Origin: Linyphia triangularis
Lineage: Eukaryota; Arthropoda; Arachnida; Araneae; Linyphiidae
Direction of reading: 5' to 3'
Assembly (NCBI GenBank): GCA_963978545.1
Contig: OZ021727.1
Location: forward strand, 20,429,943-20,493,942
DNA: 64,000 nt
Each line of letters opens with the position of its first letter. Position 1 is the first letter of the stretch. Shown piece by piece: positions 11,010 through 22,504 of the stretch. The notes below the pieces were generated by a model. The model had not been told where the DNA came from. It was given only the letters and a program-made list of their open reading frames with translations, and did not search any database. A program made the translations under genes and the position numbers.

Positions 11010-11182
11010 TACAGTCAAATCCCGTTAACGCGAAGTCGATGAGTCCGCTAAATTTGTTCACGTTAACCGAATTTCGTATTAAACGAATAAATTAACGTTA
11101 AGTTTTAAGTACAGGGAACTGCTTTTACTTCGTGTTAAACGAGATTTCACGTTAAGCCATTTCACGTTAAAGGGGTTATTCC
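11010..11182 (+). mobile_element. Short pogo/Tigger-like fragment
   Basis: Begins TACAGTCAAATCCCGTTAAC and ends CACGTTAAAGGGGTTATT, an imperfect inverted repeat of the start. The start resembles the terminal repeats of pogo/Tigger-group elements, which open with CAGT and carry repeated CGTTAA words. Here CGTTAA or GTTAAA motifs recur at least six times in 170 bp. No transposase is present. Confidence 0.6.
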
Positions 11183-12835
11183 ATTCAAAATATACTAAAT
11201 TATTAACAACCAAACTGATGAACGGAAATTTTGAATAAATGTTTTTATTTTAAAGCTTACTTTTCAAACTGAAGTGAAAAGCGAAATATCTCATTACAGA
11301 AACATCGATGGAAACAAAAAGCGAAAATCAAATGAATAGTCAGTTTTCAATGAGCAACAGAAACCCAATTATCCGATTCAAGTCATGTTGACTATTTAAG
11401 GTTCCATTCAAAAGACGTAAACACACACAAGAAAACGAATGAATAGAATGGGCGGTACTCATCTCAATGACTAATAATGATTGAATAACCCTCTCCCCCC
11501 ACCTCCCATTTTTTTTTTTTTTTCTTTTTTTTAATGTTTTTAAGCAAATTTTTTTGAAGTAATAGGAAAACAACTTCCCCAGCATGATAGCATGATGAAT
11601 CGAAACACGAAAAAGGATCATTTATTTTCAGTCGTTACGAAATGCATGGACAAACTTATCGAAACGAAACGCTGAGACCGAACTGTTTAAATTTCTCTTC
11701 CAATTCCAAATGTCGCATACTACCAAACGCTACTCGCTTAGAATACATGGATAAGAAAAGAGTACTTTCATTGGTTGTTCAACTGAAGTAGTGCAAGAGA
11801 GTAATGACTTTTTGCTGACGATGAAAAATTAGAAAATTACCAATTCTGTCTTCAGTTCAAAAAAAATATTTTCCTAAATCAAATAATATGCATCCCATTC
11901 ATTAAATATAATATGCCACCGACTTTAAATCTCACTTCCTTGCGCCTTAATATCATTGTTAACTTTAGCTAAACCACCAAAGAAAGTACTCCTCTCCCCT
12001 ATGTATGTTCTAAGCAAGTAGGGTTTGGTAATATGCTTCATAGTCAATCCTAATTTTATAATTTTGCAAACGCAAAAGATTAAAAACTCAAATTTTAAAA
12101 AGCGTACACCACAAAAAGTTTTTAAAGTTTGGGAATCTTTTAAAAAATAAAGAAAACATAAAAATACAACTATTGAAAAACACTATCTTTTAAAATTTTA
12201 TCAAAACAAAAATGAAATTTTAGTGCCAGAAATTACATCACAAAGATAAAGTGCGGAATAACATGTTTGAGAATATATATATATATATATGTTAATTTTG
12301 AATATCAAGTTTTTTAAATATATAATTCCGTATTTATTGCTATTTTAGAGAAATTCCCCGCTTTTCACCCATTACTTGTATTTTTCCCTATTGCAGAACA
12401 AAACGCATACGTCACATGGTTGGATATCTTAACTGCACTAAGCTCTTGAAACGGACTGAAGAACACGCTAAGACGAGATCGCAATTCTTCAAACAATTTA
12501 CATAACCATTAACGAGAAAAAGGTTTCAAACGAAAGCTCTTTTCTTATCGTTGAAGATCTTAATAGTCTGCTTATCCATTCAACGGCATAAGGAGGTATT
12601 TTGGAATACATAAAGATTTGCCGAAAGGTTTTTCAGCAAGCAAATTTGTCTTGTTTCCAATAATGTAAAAAAGTATGTTCGATTTGTTCAATATTTAAAT
12701 GGGCGCCCTTCAGCTTTTCAAATGACAGATAAAAGGAAATTTTACACTTGAACAAAGAACAAATCTATGCTTACTTAAACATGTATTCAAGACCTGACTT
12801 GTATCACTTCGAGCCCAAAGCACAGCATGTTTTTG
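11183..12835. other. Single-copy region, no gene seen
   Basis: AT-rich, with a poly-T block at about 11512-11532 and (TA)n at about 12275-12290. The longest frame (11340-11621, minus) is low complexity and dominated by lysine from the poly-T run, and is not credible. Confidence 0.45.
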
Positions 12836-13804
12836 AAGGTTGGAGATGATTAGAACACATTAAAGAGGCATTAGCAAAGAGATTTTAATCAAAATCGTTA
12901 GAGCAAATTTTTAGAAATTTCGGAAAAACAGGATTATTTCATGATTTTTCATTATTTCAATCTTATGCTCAAGCGCAATTTTGACGAAAACCTTAATGGT
13001 AGGTCCCATGGCCGCCACTAACACGCCTATCAAATTTCAACATCATAGATGAATTTTTTCGGAAGTTATGATGACCACGTACACACAGACATACACTTTT
13101 GCTAGACTACTTTTTTGAAATCAGGGTGTTCCAAAACGTGGAGAAATGCAAAAAAAAAAAAAAAAAAAAAATCGATTATTATTTTTTTGATCGAAGGCTT
13201 TACTTTCATTACTAGAGGTCGGCGATATATCGATACGACGATATTTTTATCGATATTTCTTTAAAAATATTGATAAAAGTCACAGATATATCGATATTTT
13301 CAAGCATTATTAATTTTTCTGATGATCGTTTTGTAGTTCTATGTGTTTTTCGATTTTCTTTATTCCCTTTTCAAAACTAAATTTTGGACTTGGCTGAGAA
13401 ACAGCTAAAATAACACCAATATTCATTATTTTGTTATACACTTAAAAGCTACTGAAACGTATCTAAATTTTTCTCAAAATCACTGCTCTAACTAAGCGAA
13501 AATATAACTTTTCTTTTTTATATAAATAGATCCATTTCAGTTGGAAAAGTAGTAACTTTACAAAAAGCAATCATGAAAAGAAAAAATTTGCCCTGAAAAA
13601 CTTCGTTGAGGGCAAAATTGAAAATCGAACAAAAAAAAAAAAATCATGTATCGATATATCGATATTTTATCGATATTTTTTTCTATGCAACGATATAATA
13701 TCAATATTTATTTTGATCGATATATCCGATCTCTATTCATTACTCTAGGAAAACATATGGCTAATTCATTATCCTATATAAACATAAGGGTAATTGAAAG
13801 TAAA
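12836..13804 (-). repeat. Rep-2 copy a, interrupted by a hAT MITE
   Basis: Minus-orientation copy of a repeat found about nine times here. It carries GATTAGAACACATTAA, GACGAAAACCTTAATGG, GGTCCCATGGCC, a TTCGGAAGTTATG-type stretch and a TTCCAAAACGTGGAGAAATG block. Its hairpin 5' end (GGGTAATTGAAAGTA) is at about 13790-13802. A hAT MITE splits it at 13213-13735. The far (CTAGGGGTGTGG) end is missing, so this copy is truncated. Non-coding. Confidence 0.85.
13205..13743. mobile_element. hAT-like MITE copy 1 with perfect 8-bp target duplication
   Basis: Body 13213-13735 (523 bp) starts TAGAGGTCGGCGATATATCG and ends ATATATCCGATCTCTA. TTCATTAC is duplicated exactly at 13205-13212 and 13736-13743. 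An 8-bp duplication and TAGAGGTCGG-type termini fit the hAT superfamily. Both ends are packed with ATCGATAT words, possibly subterminal transposase sites. There is no open frame of note. It sits inside a Rep-2 copy and is therefore younger than it. Confidence 0.9.
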
Positions 13805-14418
13805 AAGTCAATATAATAATAAAGTTAAGGTAAAATGTAAAGTTGCTAGAAGGAACTACTATCCAATATTCTAAAAAACCACAAAGACTGACCACATATA
13901 TGCACAACTATCACAGGCTTATGAAGTGGATATGCGAAATTTACCCCGTTTCCTACCAATCGAATCGGACATTCATATCAACCTATTGTCAAACAAAATA
14001 TGACACAAGAGAAGAGACGATAATCCGGGGTCTTCCCTCCACCCAAATGATCGCTGACAGTTGCCACTTCAGGCGCGGCGCATACTTCATTAATTAGCAG
14101 CGGTGGGTTGGCAACACGCCGTGGAGTGACGTCATATTGGGTTGAATGGAGGGAGGAATGGCATTCCTTAGAATCGACGGACCGTGGAATACAATGGAAT
14201 TAGACATTGTTGCTGAGGATATTGTATGAGAAGGAAAGAGTGAGGGGGCAGATTCGAAGGTATGTTGGTAAAAGAAGTAAGAAATACTTGTCGTAATATA
14301 TATATTTACACTTCATACAAGAAAGTTGTATGGCGCTTGAAGAATGAAAAATGATGAAAATACACGAAGTATTCATTAAAAATTAAATTTTTAATTTAAT
14401 ATTGTGCAAATAAAATTA

Positions 14419-14423
<5 letters not shown>
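13805..14423. promoter_or_regulatory. Single-copy island with a perfect CRE
   Basis: From about 14030 to 14180 the sequence is GC-richer than its surroundings. It holds TTAATTAG, GGTTGGCAAC and a full CRE palindrome TGACGTCA at 14127-14134. An 84-codon frame (13843-14097, +) ends in this island, has no ATG at its first codon and matches nothing I know. A conserved non-coding element or weak promoter is the simplest reading. Confidence 0.25.

Positions 14424-14511
<88 letters not shown>
14424..14511. repeat. (TA)n microsatellite
   Basis: About 88 bp of uninterrupted TA dinucleotide, able to form a cruciform. It generates an artefactual tyrosine/isoleucine frame on the minus strand. Confidence 0.98.
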
Positions 14512-14517
<6 letters not shown>

Positions 14518-14771
14518 GAAGAAATTTTTCTATTTCCAATTCCTCAGAATCTTCCAAAATAATAACAATAATAATAGTAATAACTTTTTTCTCAAGATAT
14601 TTTCTTTCTCCCTTGTTGCCTCTTTCATTATAATTAGGAAAAAAAAATTGCGTTGAACATTCCTCTAAGAAAATTTGTAATAATATTAATGTAATTTTCA
14701 TATCACGTGAACAGAAATAAATGAAAAGATGCAGCGTTACAGAGTCAGTTAGTCAGCATAACTGTTATAGT
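14512..14771. other. AT-rich spacer
   Basis: Nothing recognised between the TA tract and Rep-4. Confidence 0.4.
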
Positions 14772-15305
14772 AATGGAAAATCCCGCATCTTTTGTAATAA
14801 TTTTTTTATTCAATTCTAAATATTTCGAAAAGGCCATAAACAAAAAAAAATCTGCTCAATTAGCTTTTTTTTTTTTTTTTAATTTGCAATAAAAGTTCCC
14901 CTGTTACACATCGGCGATAAAACGATTCGTACGGCTCGAATTGAATGCGACGTCAAGGCTTCCCAAACATCTTGGCTTGAAATACGACAGCGGAAACCAG
15001 GTTTGCAAGTTTCTCGCAAATCGTGCCAGCCTGTGCGGGATATGGCAATGGTCTACGAACGCCAACTATTTGGCAGAAACCTCACGATAATCATAGAAAT
15101 AGAAGGAAGCTTTGACGTCACATATTTTGTTGAGTGTTTTCAGGGGACTGGTTTTAGGTCATTTTCTTTTCTGAATATTTAAATAACTAATTTAACTAAT
15201 TTAAAAAAAAAAAACCTTTCGTTTAAATATTTGGAATCGGAAAGAAATTCTTCATAAATGTAAAAAAATTTCACTCGTTTTTAAAAAATGCGGGAATTGT
15301 CCATT
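14772..15305 (+). mobile_element. Rep-4 copy (TGGACAATTCCCGC terminal inverted repeats)
   Basis: About 534 bp, from AATGGAAAATCCCGCAT to ATGCGGGAATTGTCCATT. The ends form an imperfect inverted repeat of about 18 bp. The interior has GCCAACTATTTGGCAG (itself a small palindrome), TGACGTCA-like words and a homopolymer A/T block. There is no transposase. The size, clean inverted repeats and multiple copies fit a MITE. The target duplication could not be fixed. Confidence 0.8.
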
Positions 15306-16216
15306 ATAAAGTTTTATACCATGTGATATGCATATGCTTTTCTTAAAATGAAGATATAAATTTACAAAGTACAAAGTCCTTTTAAAAGGACTCACTAACT
15401 TTGAAATGACATAACCGCGATATAGTGAGAGATAGAAAGAAGAAACGAGTTGTAAGTGAGATAGACAGGTAACGAATTTTTAACACACCGGTCTTCAAAA
15501 TTACCAACAAAATTTAAATATGCAAAAAAAAAAAAAAATTAGATAGTTGTAACAGTCCAACTGTGTTAAAAATCTGGCACACACATTCAGGCAAGGTAAA
15601 AAAAAAAAAATACTTGCCTCATCCTTAAAATTTAAGGGTAAAACGACGGGATACTCTTTTTAATTGATCACTCTGTGTTATTAATAGGGTGGGAGTTTGA
15701 TAAAATTATTTTAATGGGGTATGGATACAGCGTTGCTATTTTATAAGATTAAAAACTTTAAGATCGGTAATTTTTTTTCAAATGACCCATGTTAAAATTT
15801 TAAAACTTATAAAAAGCATTTCAGACACATAGTTCAGTTTGTAATGGTATTGTATATTACTGCCCTTATCAAATTAGTTATTTGTATAATAATTTAAAAA
15901 TTATACTTAATGGAAATATTAGTGTGAGAAAAATAGCATAATTAAATTTTAAATTTTTATACATGACAACTTAAATGACATATCAGATACAGAATTAACT
16001 ATTTTAAAACAGTATTGTAACTATATTTTATTACAATATTAAAATTATTGTAAAAAAAAAAAAAAAATTTTTTTTTTTTTTTTTTTTAATATTGAAACTT
16101 TTTTTCAGGATATTAAAATAATTTGCAAAAGAAAATTACATGGCATTTAAAAAAAAAAAGAAAAAAAAGGGAAAATAACTTCAGATATTTTTTTTTTTTT
16201 AAGTATATAGTCTTAC
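15306..16216. other. AT-rich spacer with homopolymer runs
   Basis: Poly-A and poly-T runs at about 15524-15538, 15598-15610, 16050-16087 and 16187-16200. No element or gene recognised. Confidence 0.4.
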
Positions 16217-16282
16217 CTTTATGTAGCAAGAAATTTATTAGTATTTAATCCTTTCGTCTTCTCCATTGCGGAAAGATACTTC
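16217..16282 (-). other. Candidate 66-nt exon, minus strand
   Basis: Read on the minus strand, a pyrimidine-rich acceptor (TTTCTTTATCTTTTACAG) precedes 66 nt that end at a strong donor (AAAG followed by GTAAGA). One frame contains MEKTKGLNTNKFLAT and then TAA six bases before the donor. The segment could be an untranslated first or last exon with a short upstream frame, or a terminal coding piece. Both splice signals match consensus better than most chance pairs here, but no homology supports it. Confidence 0.25.
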
Positions 16283-17176
16283 CTGTAAAAGATAAAGAAA
16301 CACAATTACCTCTTTGTTATGTTGATGTCTCTATTACACTGACATAAACGTATTCTTCAAAAAGAGAGATAAACTAAAAGATTCATCAGGTTATTTGATT
16401 ACAATAACAATGATTACGAAAAGTGCAATTTTATCTTTATATAATCATTCTTAAAAAATAAACAAATCATCTAATTAAGAACAAAATAATGATGATAGTT
16501 TTTTTTAATCATAAACATTTTATAATTTAAAAAGCTGTGGAATTTTTTTTTTTTTTTAAAGTCGAAGGGTTTTTTTTTTTTTTTTAAAGAATGCTTGCAT
16601 GAAGATAACATTGTACTTTTCTATAATATATAAATATTATTATTATATAATAGAATATTAATATTGTTTTAATTTGAGAAAAAAAAATTACGACAGCTTT
16701 TAAAATTAAATAACAAAGGAATATTATAATCAATGGAGCATTTGGAAATAAAACAGAACAAACCTTTGAACTGAAACTAAATGACTCAAGTTTCAAAATA
16801 TCTCAAATATTAAAGAAAATAGTCATTTTAGCTACGTTTGAAAACATTTTAGGAAACGTTTTGTAATCATTTATGAAACGTCATTATTATCAAATGAAAA
16901 TACGATTGTATTCATGTCTAAAAACATTAAATGAAACTTATTACAACCGTTTATCATTAAATGGTTTTCTTACAAAGGGATTAAAAAAAAAAAAAATAAT
17001 AATCAACAATATTCTATTTTGTAGTTAAAGGATTTTAAAATAACTTTTACCAAAAAAAAGACGATACCTCGTCTTACCATAAAAACACATCTGTATTATT
17101 CATTTTATAAAGTTCTAAACATTTTTATCACAAAATTTATTTTTTAGTTCTAAAATATTTTAAGCAAACATTTTTT
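16283..17176. other. AT-rich single-copy spacer
   Basis: Poly-T blocks around 16541-16556 and 16570-16585. The sequence is otherwise featureless, and the 70-codon minus frame (16584-16796) is low complexity. Confidence 0.4.
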
Positions 17177-17675
17177 CCTTTCAATTACTCATATGTATAC
17201 GTAAGGTAATAAACGTAAAGCATTCGGTAAAAAAAAAAAAATTGTTTTTTTTTTTTTTTTTTTAATTGCATTTCTCCACGAATTGGATCATCTTGATTTC
17301 AAAAAAAGTGGTCTAGAAAAACTGTGTGTACGTGGTCAGCATAACTCCCGAACAAATTGATCTACAAGGTTCAATTTTGGTGTACGGGTTGGTTATGGCA
17401 TAGGGACCTACCATTAAGATTTCGTCAAAATCACGCATGCGCATAAGGTAGATGCCATTGAAAAAATCATGTTTTCAATGATTGCTAAAAAACAGTTTTA
17501 ACGATTTCGATCAAAATCGCTATGGTAATTTCTCTTAAGGTGTTCTAAACACTCCCACCTCCGAAATTCCCGTATAAAAGAGATAAAAGCGTGAAAAGTT
17601 TGAAAACGAGTGCCTTTAACACAGAGCACTCTGCCCTTGAGCACAGTCTATCAACGATTGATATTAACTAATGTT
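17177..17675 (+). repeat. Rep-2 copy b, 3'-truncated
   Basis: Begins in the hairpin end (TTTCAATTACTCATATG ... TAAGGTAATAAACGTAAAG). It runs through CATTTCTCCACG, GTGGTCAGCATAACTCCCG, ATCGCTATGGTAATTTCTC and CGAAATTCCCGTATAAAAG. It stops near ATCAACGATTGATATTAAC. The CTAGGGGTGTGG end is absent. Confidence 0.83.
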
Positions 17676-19141
17676 GGAGAGACCTTCTATTAAACATATT
17701 GCACATATCTGTAGCATTTATAGTTTTGTGTGAGAATATTGACTACAGACAGACACAGCCTTTGCGTTAACTCCTCACTAAACTGGTGTAATATAGAAGA
17801 TAAAATTATGCAGCTATAATTGAATGGATGAATAAAATAAAGAAGCTGAAATAATAATAAGAAATAAATGATTAAAATAAAGAAGCTAGGATTTAATTTT
17901 TCTACATTTTTTTTAAAAAGAAAGCCTGGATGGTATTATTAAATTTATGTGAAAACTCTCAATATTGTAATTTTTCATTAATTTTTTTTTTTTCATTAAG
18001 ATATTTTTTATATGCTGCTATTAGACTGATATTACTACTTAATATACATATATTTATTATGTATTTCTTTGTTCCCCAATTTAAACATTTCTTATTTATT
18101 TTTCGTAGTGTTTTCTGTAATATTTGTTATTCAAACTATCTCAACACACACAACCTCAAAATTAATAAATCTTGAAAAATTACTTCAATACGTTTTAAAA
18201 GTAGCATCCCATTTCAACATCCCATGCATAATTCCCTGCAAATGAACTAATGCAATCTCAATGAATTTATTCACTAATTGGTTAAATAGTTACCATCCAA
18301 TAACCTTCAATTTAAATGCACGTTCATTTCGAAATACACTTTTTATAATTTTTTTCTAGAATGATCTTAATTGAAAACTGATGAAATATCAAAGTCTTCA
18401 GACAAAAGATTGAACTCCTCCGTTGAATTAAACTTCTTTAATGAACGAATAAATCGAATTCTTGAATCTAATCACTGGTTGATGAATTCTTTGAAAGCAA
18501 ATCACTGAGGAGACGTTTCAAATTAAATTTGTTCATTTGGAAGCGAGAATGAAGGATTTCAAAAATGCGTCATATAAGTATGTAATTTTGACTACTCGCG
18601 TGATCTTTTAATTAAAGTAAATTAATTTTAATTAAAACTCGTTCCTCTTCGTCAGTCGTTTTGTCCACGTTCCTAACCACAACTTTGTCGTCCTTATTTT
18701 TAGTCAAAAAAATACAAGATTAGTTTCGCGTATTTTTCAAGATACTAAAATAGCGTCAGGCAAGGAATTTCTATTTCTATTGAATAGGAATTCATAGAAA
18801 TTTCGGTTAAGATTTACTGTAAGGTGTCGATTGAATTGGTGGAGAAAATTTGGCGATTTAATACCGAATGTGGCAACCCGTTGGCTTGGTTTTGCAGCAA
18901 CTCCAGTGACCGTTTGGATCAGGGGCAACACAGCGCCATTTTGGATTTGGCGACACAGCTTTTTGTATATATCGTAAGAATTGATTCCGCCAGCTTATCT
19001 AACATTGCACCTTTCATATTACCAACAAAGTGAAATATATGAAATTTTTTACCCACTTTGTTTCATAGATGAAAGTTAAGTTTCTAAAGTGGAGATATGG
19101 TAAGTTTAAATAGGACAAGGATTAAACTATTTCTATCTTTA

Positions 19142-19175
<34 letters not shown>

Positions 19176-19412
19176 TTTAACGTTACAAAAATTTAAATTT
19201 TTTTTTACAGCAACAGATACAAATACGGACGTTGTCTTAGTAAAATACTAATAAAATAAATAACTGTCGTTGCCATATAAACTAAAAACGTAGACAACTT
19301 CTTTTTCAGGCTAGCTGAGGATCAAAAAATCAATTCATACAGAATAACTCTTCGAAGATGACGAGCTGCATCATTCTCTGAAGAGAGGACGCGCAGCAAA
19401 AAGATAGAATCC
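17676..19412. other. Single-copy region, no gene seen
   Basis: Contains a palindromic cluster of TTTTAATTAAA words (about 18605-18642) and a long poly-A run (19146-19173). The frame at 17930-18175 is extremely AT-rich. The pair of frames near 18737-19033 overlaps a more GC-balanced stretch (GGCGATTTAATACCG, GGCAACCCGTTGGC) whose opening resembles 59960-60010, so an old repeat is possible. Confidence 0.35.
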
Positions 19413-19585
19413 TAGGTTGGTTGGTTGGTTTGTACGCTCAATGACCCATTTTTATGTACAATAACGGCTAATCATGCAGGGATTCAGAATCACAACGAAT
19501 ATTCATGCCTATTCGAGATTCGAAACCGGCACTTTTGACATGCCATGCCAGAGCTCTAACCTTAGAACCATCAGGTGGGCGATGA
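19413..19585 (-). mobile_element. SINE-2 copy a
   Basis: tRNA-derived SINE in minus orientation. The tail side shows GGTTGGTTGGTTTGTACGCT and CAATAACGGCTAATCATGC. The B-box side (plus strand GAGATTCGAAACCGGCAC) and the head with the anticodon-arm-like GCCAGAGCTCTAACC follow, ending near CCATCAGGTGGG. Imperfect similarity of the flanks (GATAGAATCC and GATGAATTCC) may be a decayed target duplication. Confidence 0.8.
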
Positions 19586-20484
19586 ATTCCGAGAGAGGTT
19601 CGAATCGTTAAATCACGTAAGTTTCTAAGAGCAGTTAATTGATAATGTTTCATAAATACTTATCACCACGTGATCTATCTCATACTATCCGTCCAACATC
19701 ACAATTAAAAATCATGACTAGTTTCAGTGCAACAGAAGTTATTTAAGTAAGCAATTTTAAGCACCATAATATCTGTTTCCCCCTAAATAGTGCAAAGTTA
19801 CCACGATGGACTAAGTAACTCTAGCCTCATGGTATAATTCTCTACAAAATAAATACCCGCAAAAAAAAAAAAAAAAAAAAAAAAAATATTATAACATGTA
19901 CATTATGTAAGTTGAATATATTAAAATCAAAAGTGTTTAATGTTGAACACTGCATTACTAAAAAAAATACAAATTTACCACTGAGTACATTTATTTCTAG
20001 CAGTGAACCACCCAATTTAACCAAAGATTATTTTACAGAACAAAGCACTTTTCTTCGTATCACTACACCAAACAATACTTCAAATCCACCTCAAATCCAA
20101 ACATGACTTCATAAAAATGCCTCGGTGCCATTATACCAATATGTTGTAATTTAAAATGTATATACTCCAAAACCAAAAGGTTCAGCAAAAGAAACACTGC
20201 CTAATCAGACTGTCTTTATATTTCTAATCATGAACTACTTTACAGAAAGAAAAAAAAAACATACACCACAAACTGTCCCAAAATCCACCTCATGCTCAAA
20301 TCCAAATACAACTTCATACCACAGATAAGAGCTTACAGTCAAAGATAACACTTTATATCACTGATAAGACCTTACATCACAGATTAGATCTTGCATAATG
20401 ATAAAACATTGCATTGGATATGCGTAAGAATGATATCCTGAAACCAGAAGTTCGCCAACTTGAAAAAGAAGCAATAAACCTAAG
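19586..20484. other. AT-rich region with decayed repeat traces
   Basis: Poly-A at about 19861-19886. Two related segments (about 19985-20115 and 20215-20325) share TTTACAGAA and AAATCCACCTCA...AAATCCAAA...ACTTCATA and look like older relatives of the tandem block to the right. 20320-20410 has about three short units of the form ACCTTACATCACAGAT. Confidence 0.45.
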
Positions 20485-20490
20485 CGTATC

Positions 20491-21235
20491 AGCTTTAAGT
20501 TACAACACTTTTCTTACAATAAACAAATTATTTTACAAAATAACACACATCTCATCAAAAAATCTTCTAATATTATCCTATACACTCAATTAAAACAACC
20601 ATGCATCACAGATTAACACATGGCCACTTTCCCCTCCAAAATCAAATGAACCATAAGTGAGAAGTGTCCATACCGATATTATCACCTCAATGACACAGGT
20701 TCCCCAAACAATAACCATGGAACATAACCAAAGTATACCAGCTTTAAGTTACAACAATTTTCGTACCTTGATTCATTCACATTACAAAATAACACACACC
20801 CCACCAAACAAAGCTTCAAATTCCATCCAATACTCAATTTCAAACAGCAACCTCGCATCATCGATTAATTAACACATGGCCACTTTCCCCGCCAAATGAC
20901 ATCAAGCGAACAGGAAGTGAGAAATGTCCATTGCTATATTCTCGTCGCAGTGGCACAAGTTCCTCCAAACAAAAGCCATGGAATAAAATTCAAATATAAT
21001 TGAAATATAACAGCTTTAAATTACAACAATTTTCGTACCATAATTCATTTTACAAAATAACACCCCCCCCCCCCCCCCCTCACCATTCAAAGCTCCAAAC
21101 TCCATCCTATACTCAATTCCAAACACCAACCTCCTTTCACAGCTTAACACATGGCCACTTTCCCCGCCAAATGACATCCAAGCGAACCACAAGTGAGATG
21201 TGTCCATAGCTATATTCTTGCCGAAATCGTATGAG
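20491..21235. repeat. Degenerate tandem repeat, three units of about 250-270 bp
   Basis: GCTTTAAGTTACAAC (or AAATT) recurs at 20492, 20741 and 21012. Each unit then carries TTACAAAATAACAC, CAATACTCAATT, TAACACATGGCCACTTTCC, a GCGAACCACAAGTGAG-type block and TGTCCAT...TATATTCT. Units differ by substitutions, indels and a C-run (about 21064-21080) in unit 3. The frames in this block are by-products of stop-poor C-rich sequence. Confidence 0.85.
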
Positions 21236-22394
21236 ATGACTTAACTCGCTTTGACGCAAGGAAGTTTCGGCGATTGTCAATTAGGAAAGAACGGATGAAG
21301 TGTTTATGTTGTTGAATCCGTCGTCAAGGGAGACGGGATGGTACACATCGACGCTTCAGCCATCATCTGGTGGGAAGGGAGAAGGGGAAGATTTTTGGGA
21401 TGGGTTTTGTGGTTGTCAAGAATTGTTTTCCCTTGGACAACGTGATGGCTGGCTTTTTTTTGTTAAATTATATAATATCCTGGCAGAATACTAATGTATA
21501 ACTTAAAATACACAAAAGTGAATTAAAAAAAAATCTTAATATGTCCCTTTAATTTTAGAGAAATGTTAATTTTGTTAATAATGTTTATGTATAGCTATAA
21601 ATTAACTCTTCAGATAATTAAAAATGATTCATAATGTATGTATATCAAACGATTTTAATACACATATTACAAGGTTGTGAAAGTTGCCTTAGGATATAAA
21701 TTTAGCTCAGAGTGTAAGTTGTTTAGCTAATTGAGATGAGATATTTAGTTGATTGTATTAGTTGTTCAGTTAGGCTGACAGCAAGATCAGTAAAGTCTGG
21801 CTAACTAAAAACTTAAACTGTCGTTTGGAAATCATTTATTACAAAACACGCGTACTTTAAATGTCCGATTACTATATATGAAATTGATCCAACTTCAGTA
21901 TTTCAAATAAACTTAAATTCTACATTCTACCGTACTATTATCTTTCAATACTCTTAACATATATTCCCTACTTTAATACATATACCTAATAAAAAAAGAA
22001 AAAAAATATATCTTCAACCAAGGAGAGAATCAAATGTATGCTAAGCTAGAATTTTTATTTTCACTGTAACTGAATTTATGACCAAATGCTTTCACTATTT
22101 TGGGTGTATATAAGATAAAAGTTAGCATTAATACTGTCGTCACAAAAATTAAAAAGTCCGAAGGAAAAAAAAAAATCAAACGCATATTTTGACACTATTG
22201 CAATCTACCTTTGAAATTACACATTTTTGTTGTTGTATATGTTTGTATGACTTAAGAACTTGAACTATTAAAGGAAACTAAAACATTATTTCCTAAAGAC
22301 TAATCAGAAAGTGTCAAAACCAACATTTGAAAAAGAGCGTTCATTTGAAACGAACATTACCCACCAACGACTATTCCCCCTCCGTTTCACTTAC
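21236..22394. other. Single-copy region
   Basis: 21240-21440 is GC-balanced (TCGCTTTGACGCAAGGAAG, TTGTCAATTAGG, GGGAGACGGGATGG) and could be a conserved non-coding element. The rest is AT-rich with no gene visible. Confidence 0.35.
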
Positions 22395-22504
22395 CCGATT
22401 GAAACATTATAATAATTACCGCCAAATTATCCAAGTTGGCGTAAGTTTGGATATTAACAAAAAGTTGTGGGCGATTTTCAACAACCATATAGTTTTGTGG
22501 TGTT
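22395..22504 (-). other. Candidate 110-nt exon, minus strand
   Basis: On the minus strand the acceptor TTCTGGTTATTCTTGATGCAG precedes 110 nt ending at CGG followed by GTAAGTG, a near-consensus donor. One frame is open through all 36 codons (it includes VENRPQLFVNIQTYANLDNL). That frame hits stops just outside both splice sites, as a true internal exon often does. Phase would be 2 in and 1 out. I recognise no protein family. The opposite strand is also open (22327-22623) with its own GTAAGT, so strand is uncertain. Confidence 0.25.

Noticed and set aside
14396..14701. 101-codon minus-strand frame
   Set aside because: Half of it is the translated (TA)n tract (alternating Y and I); no real protein.
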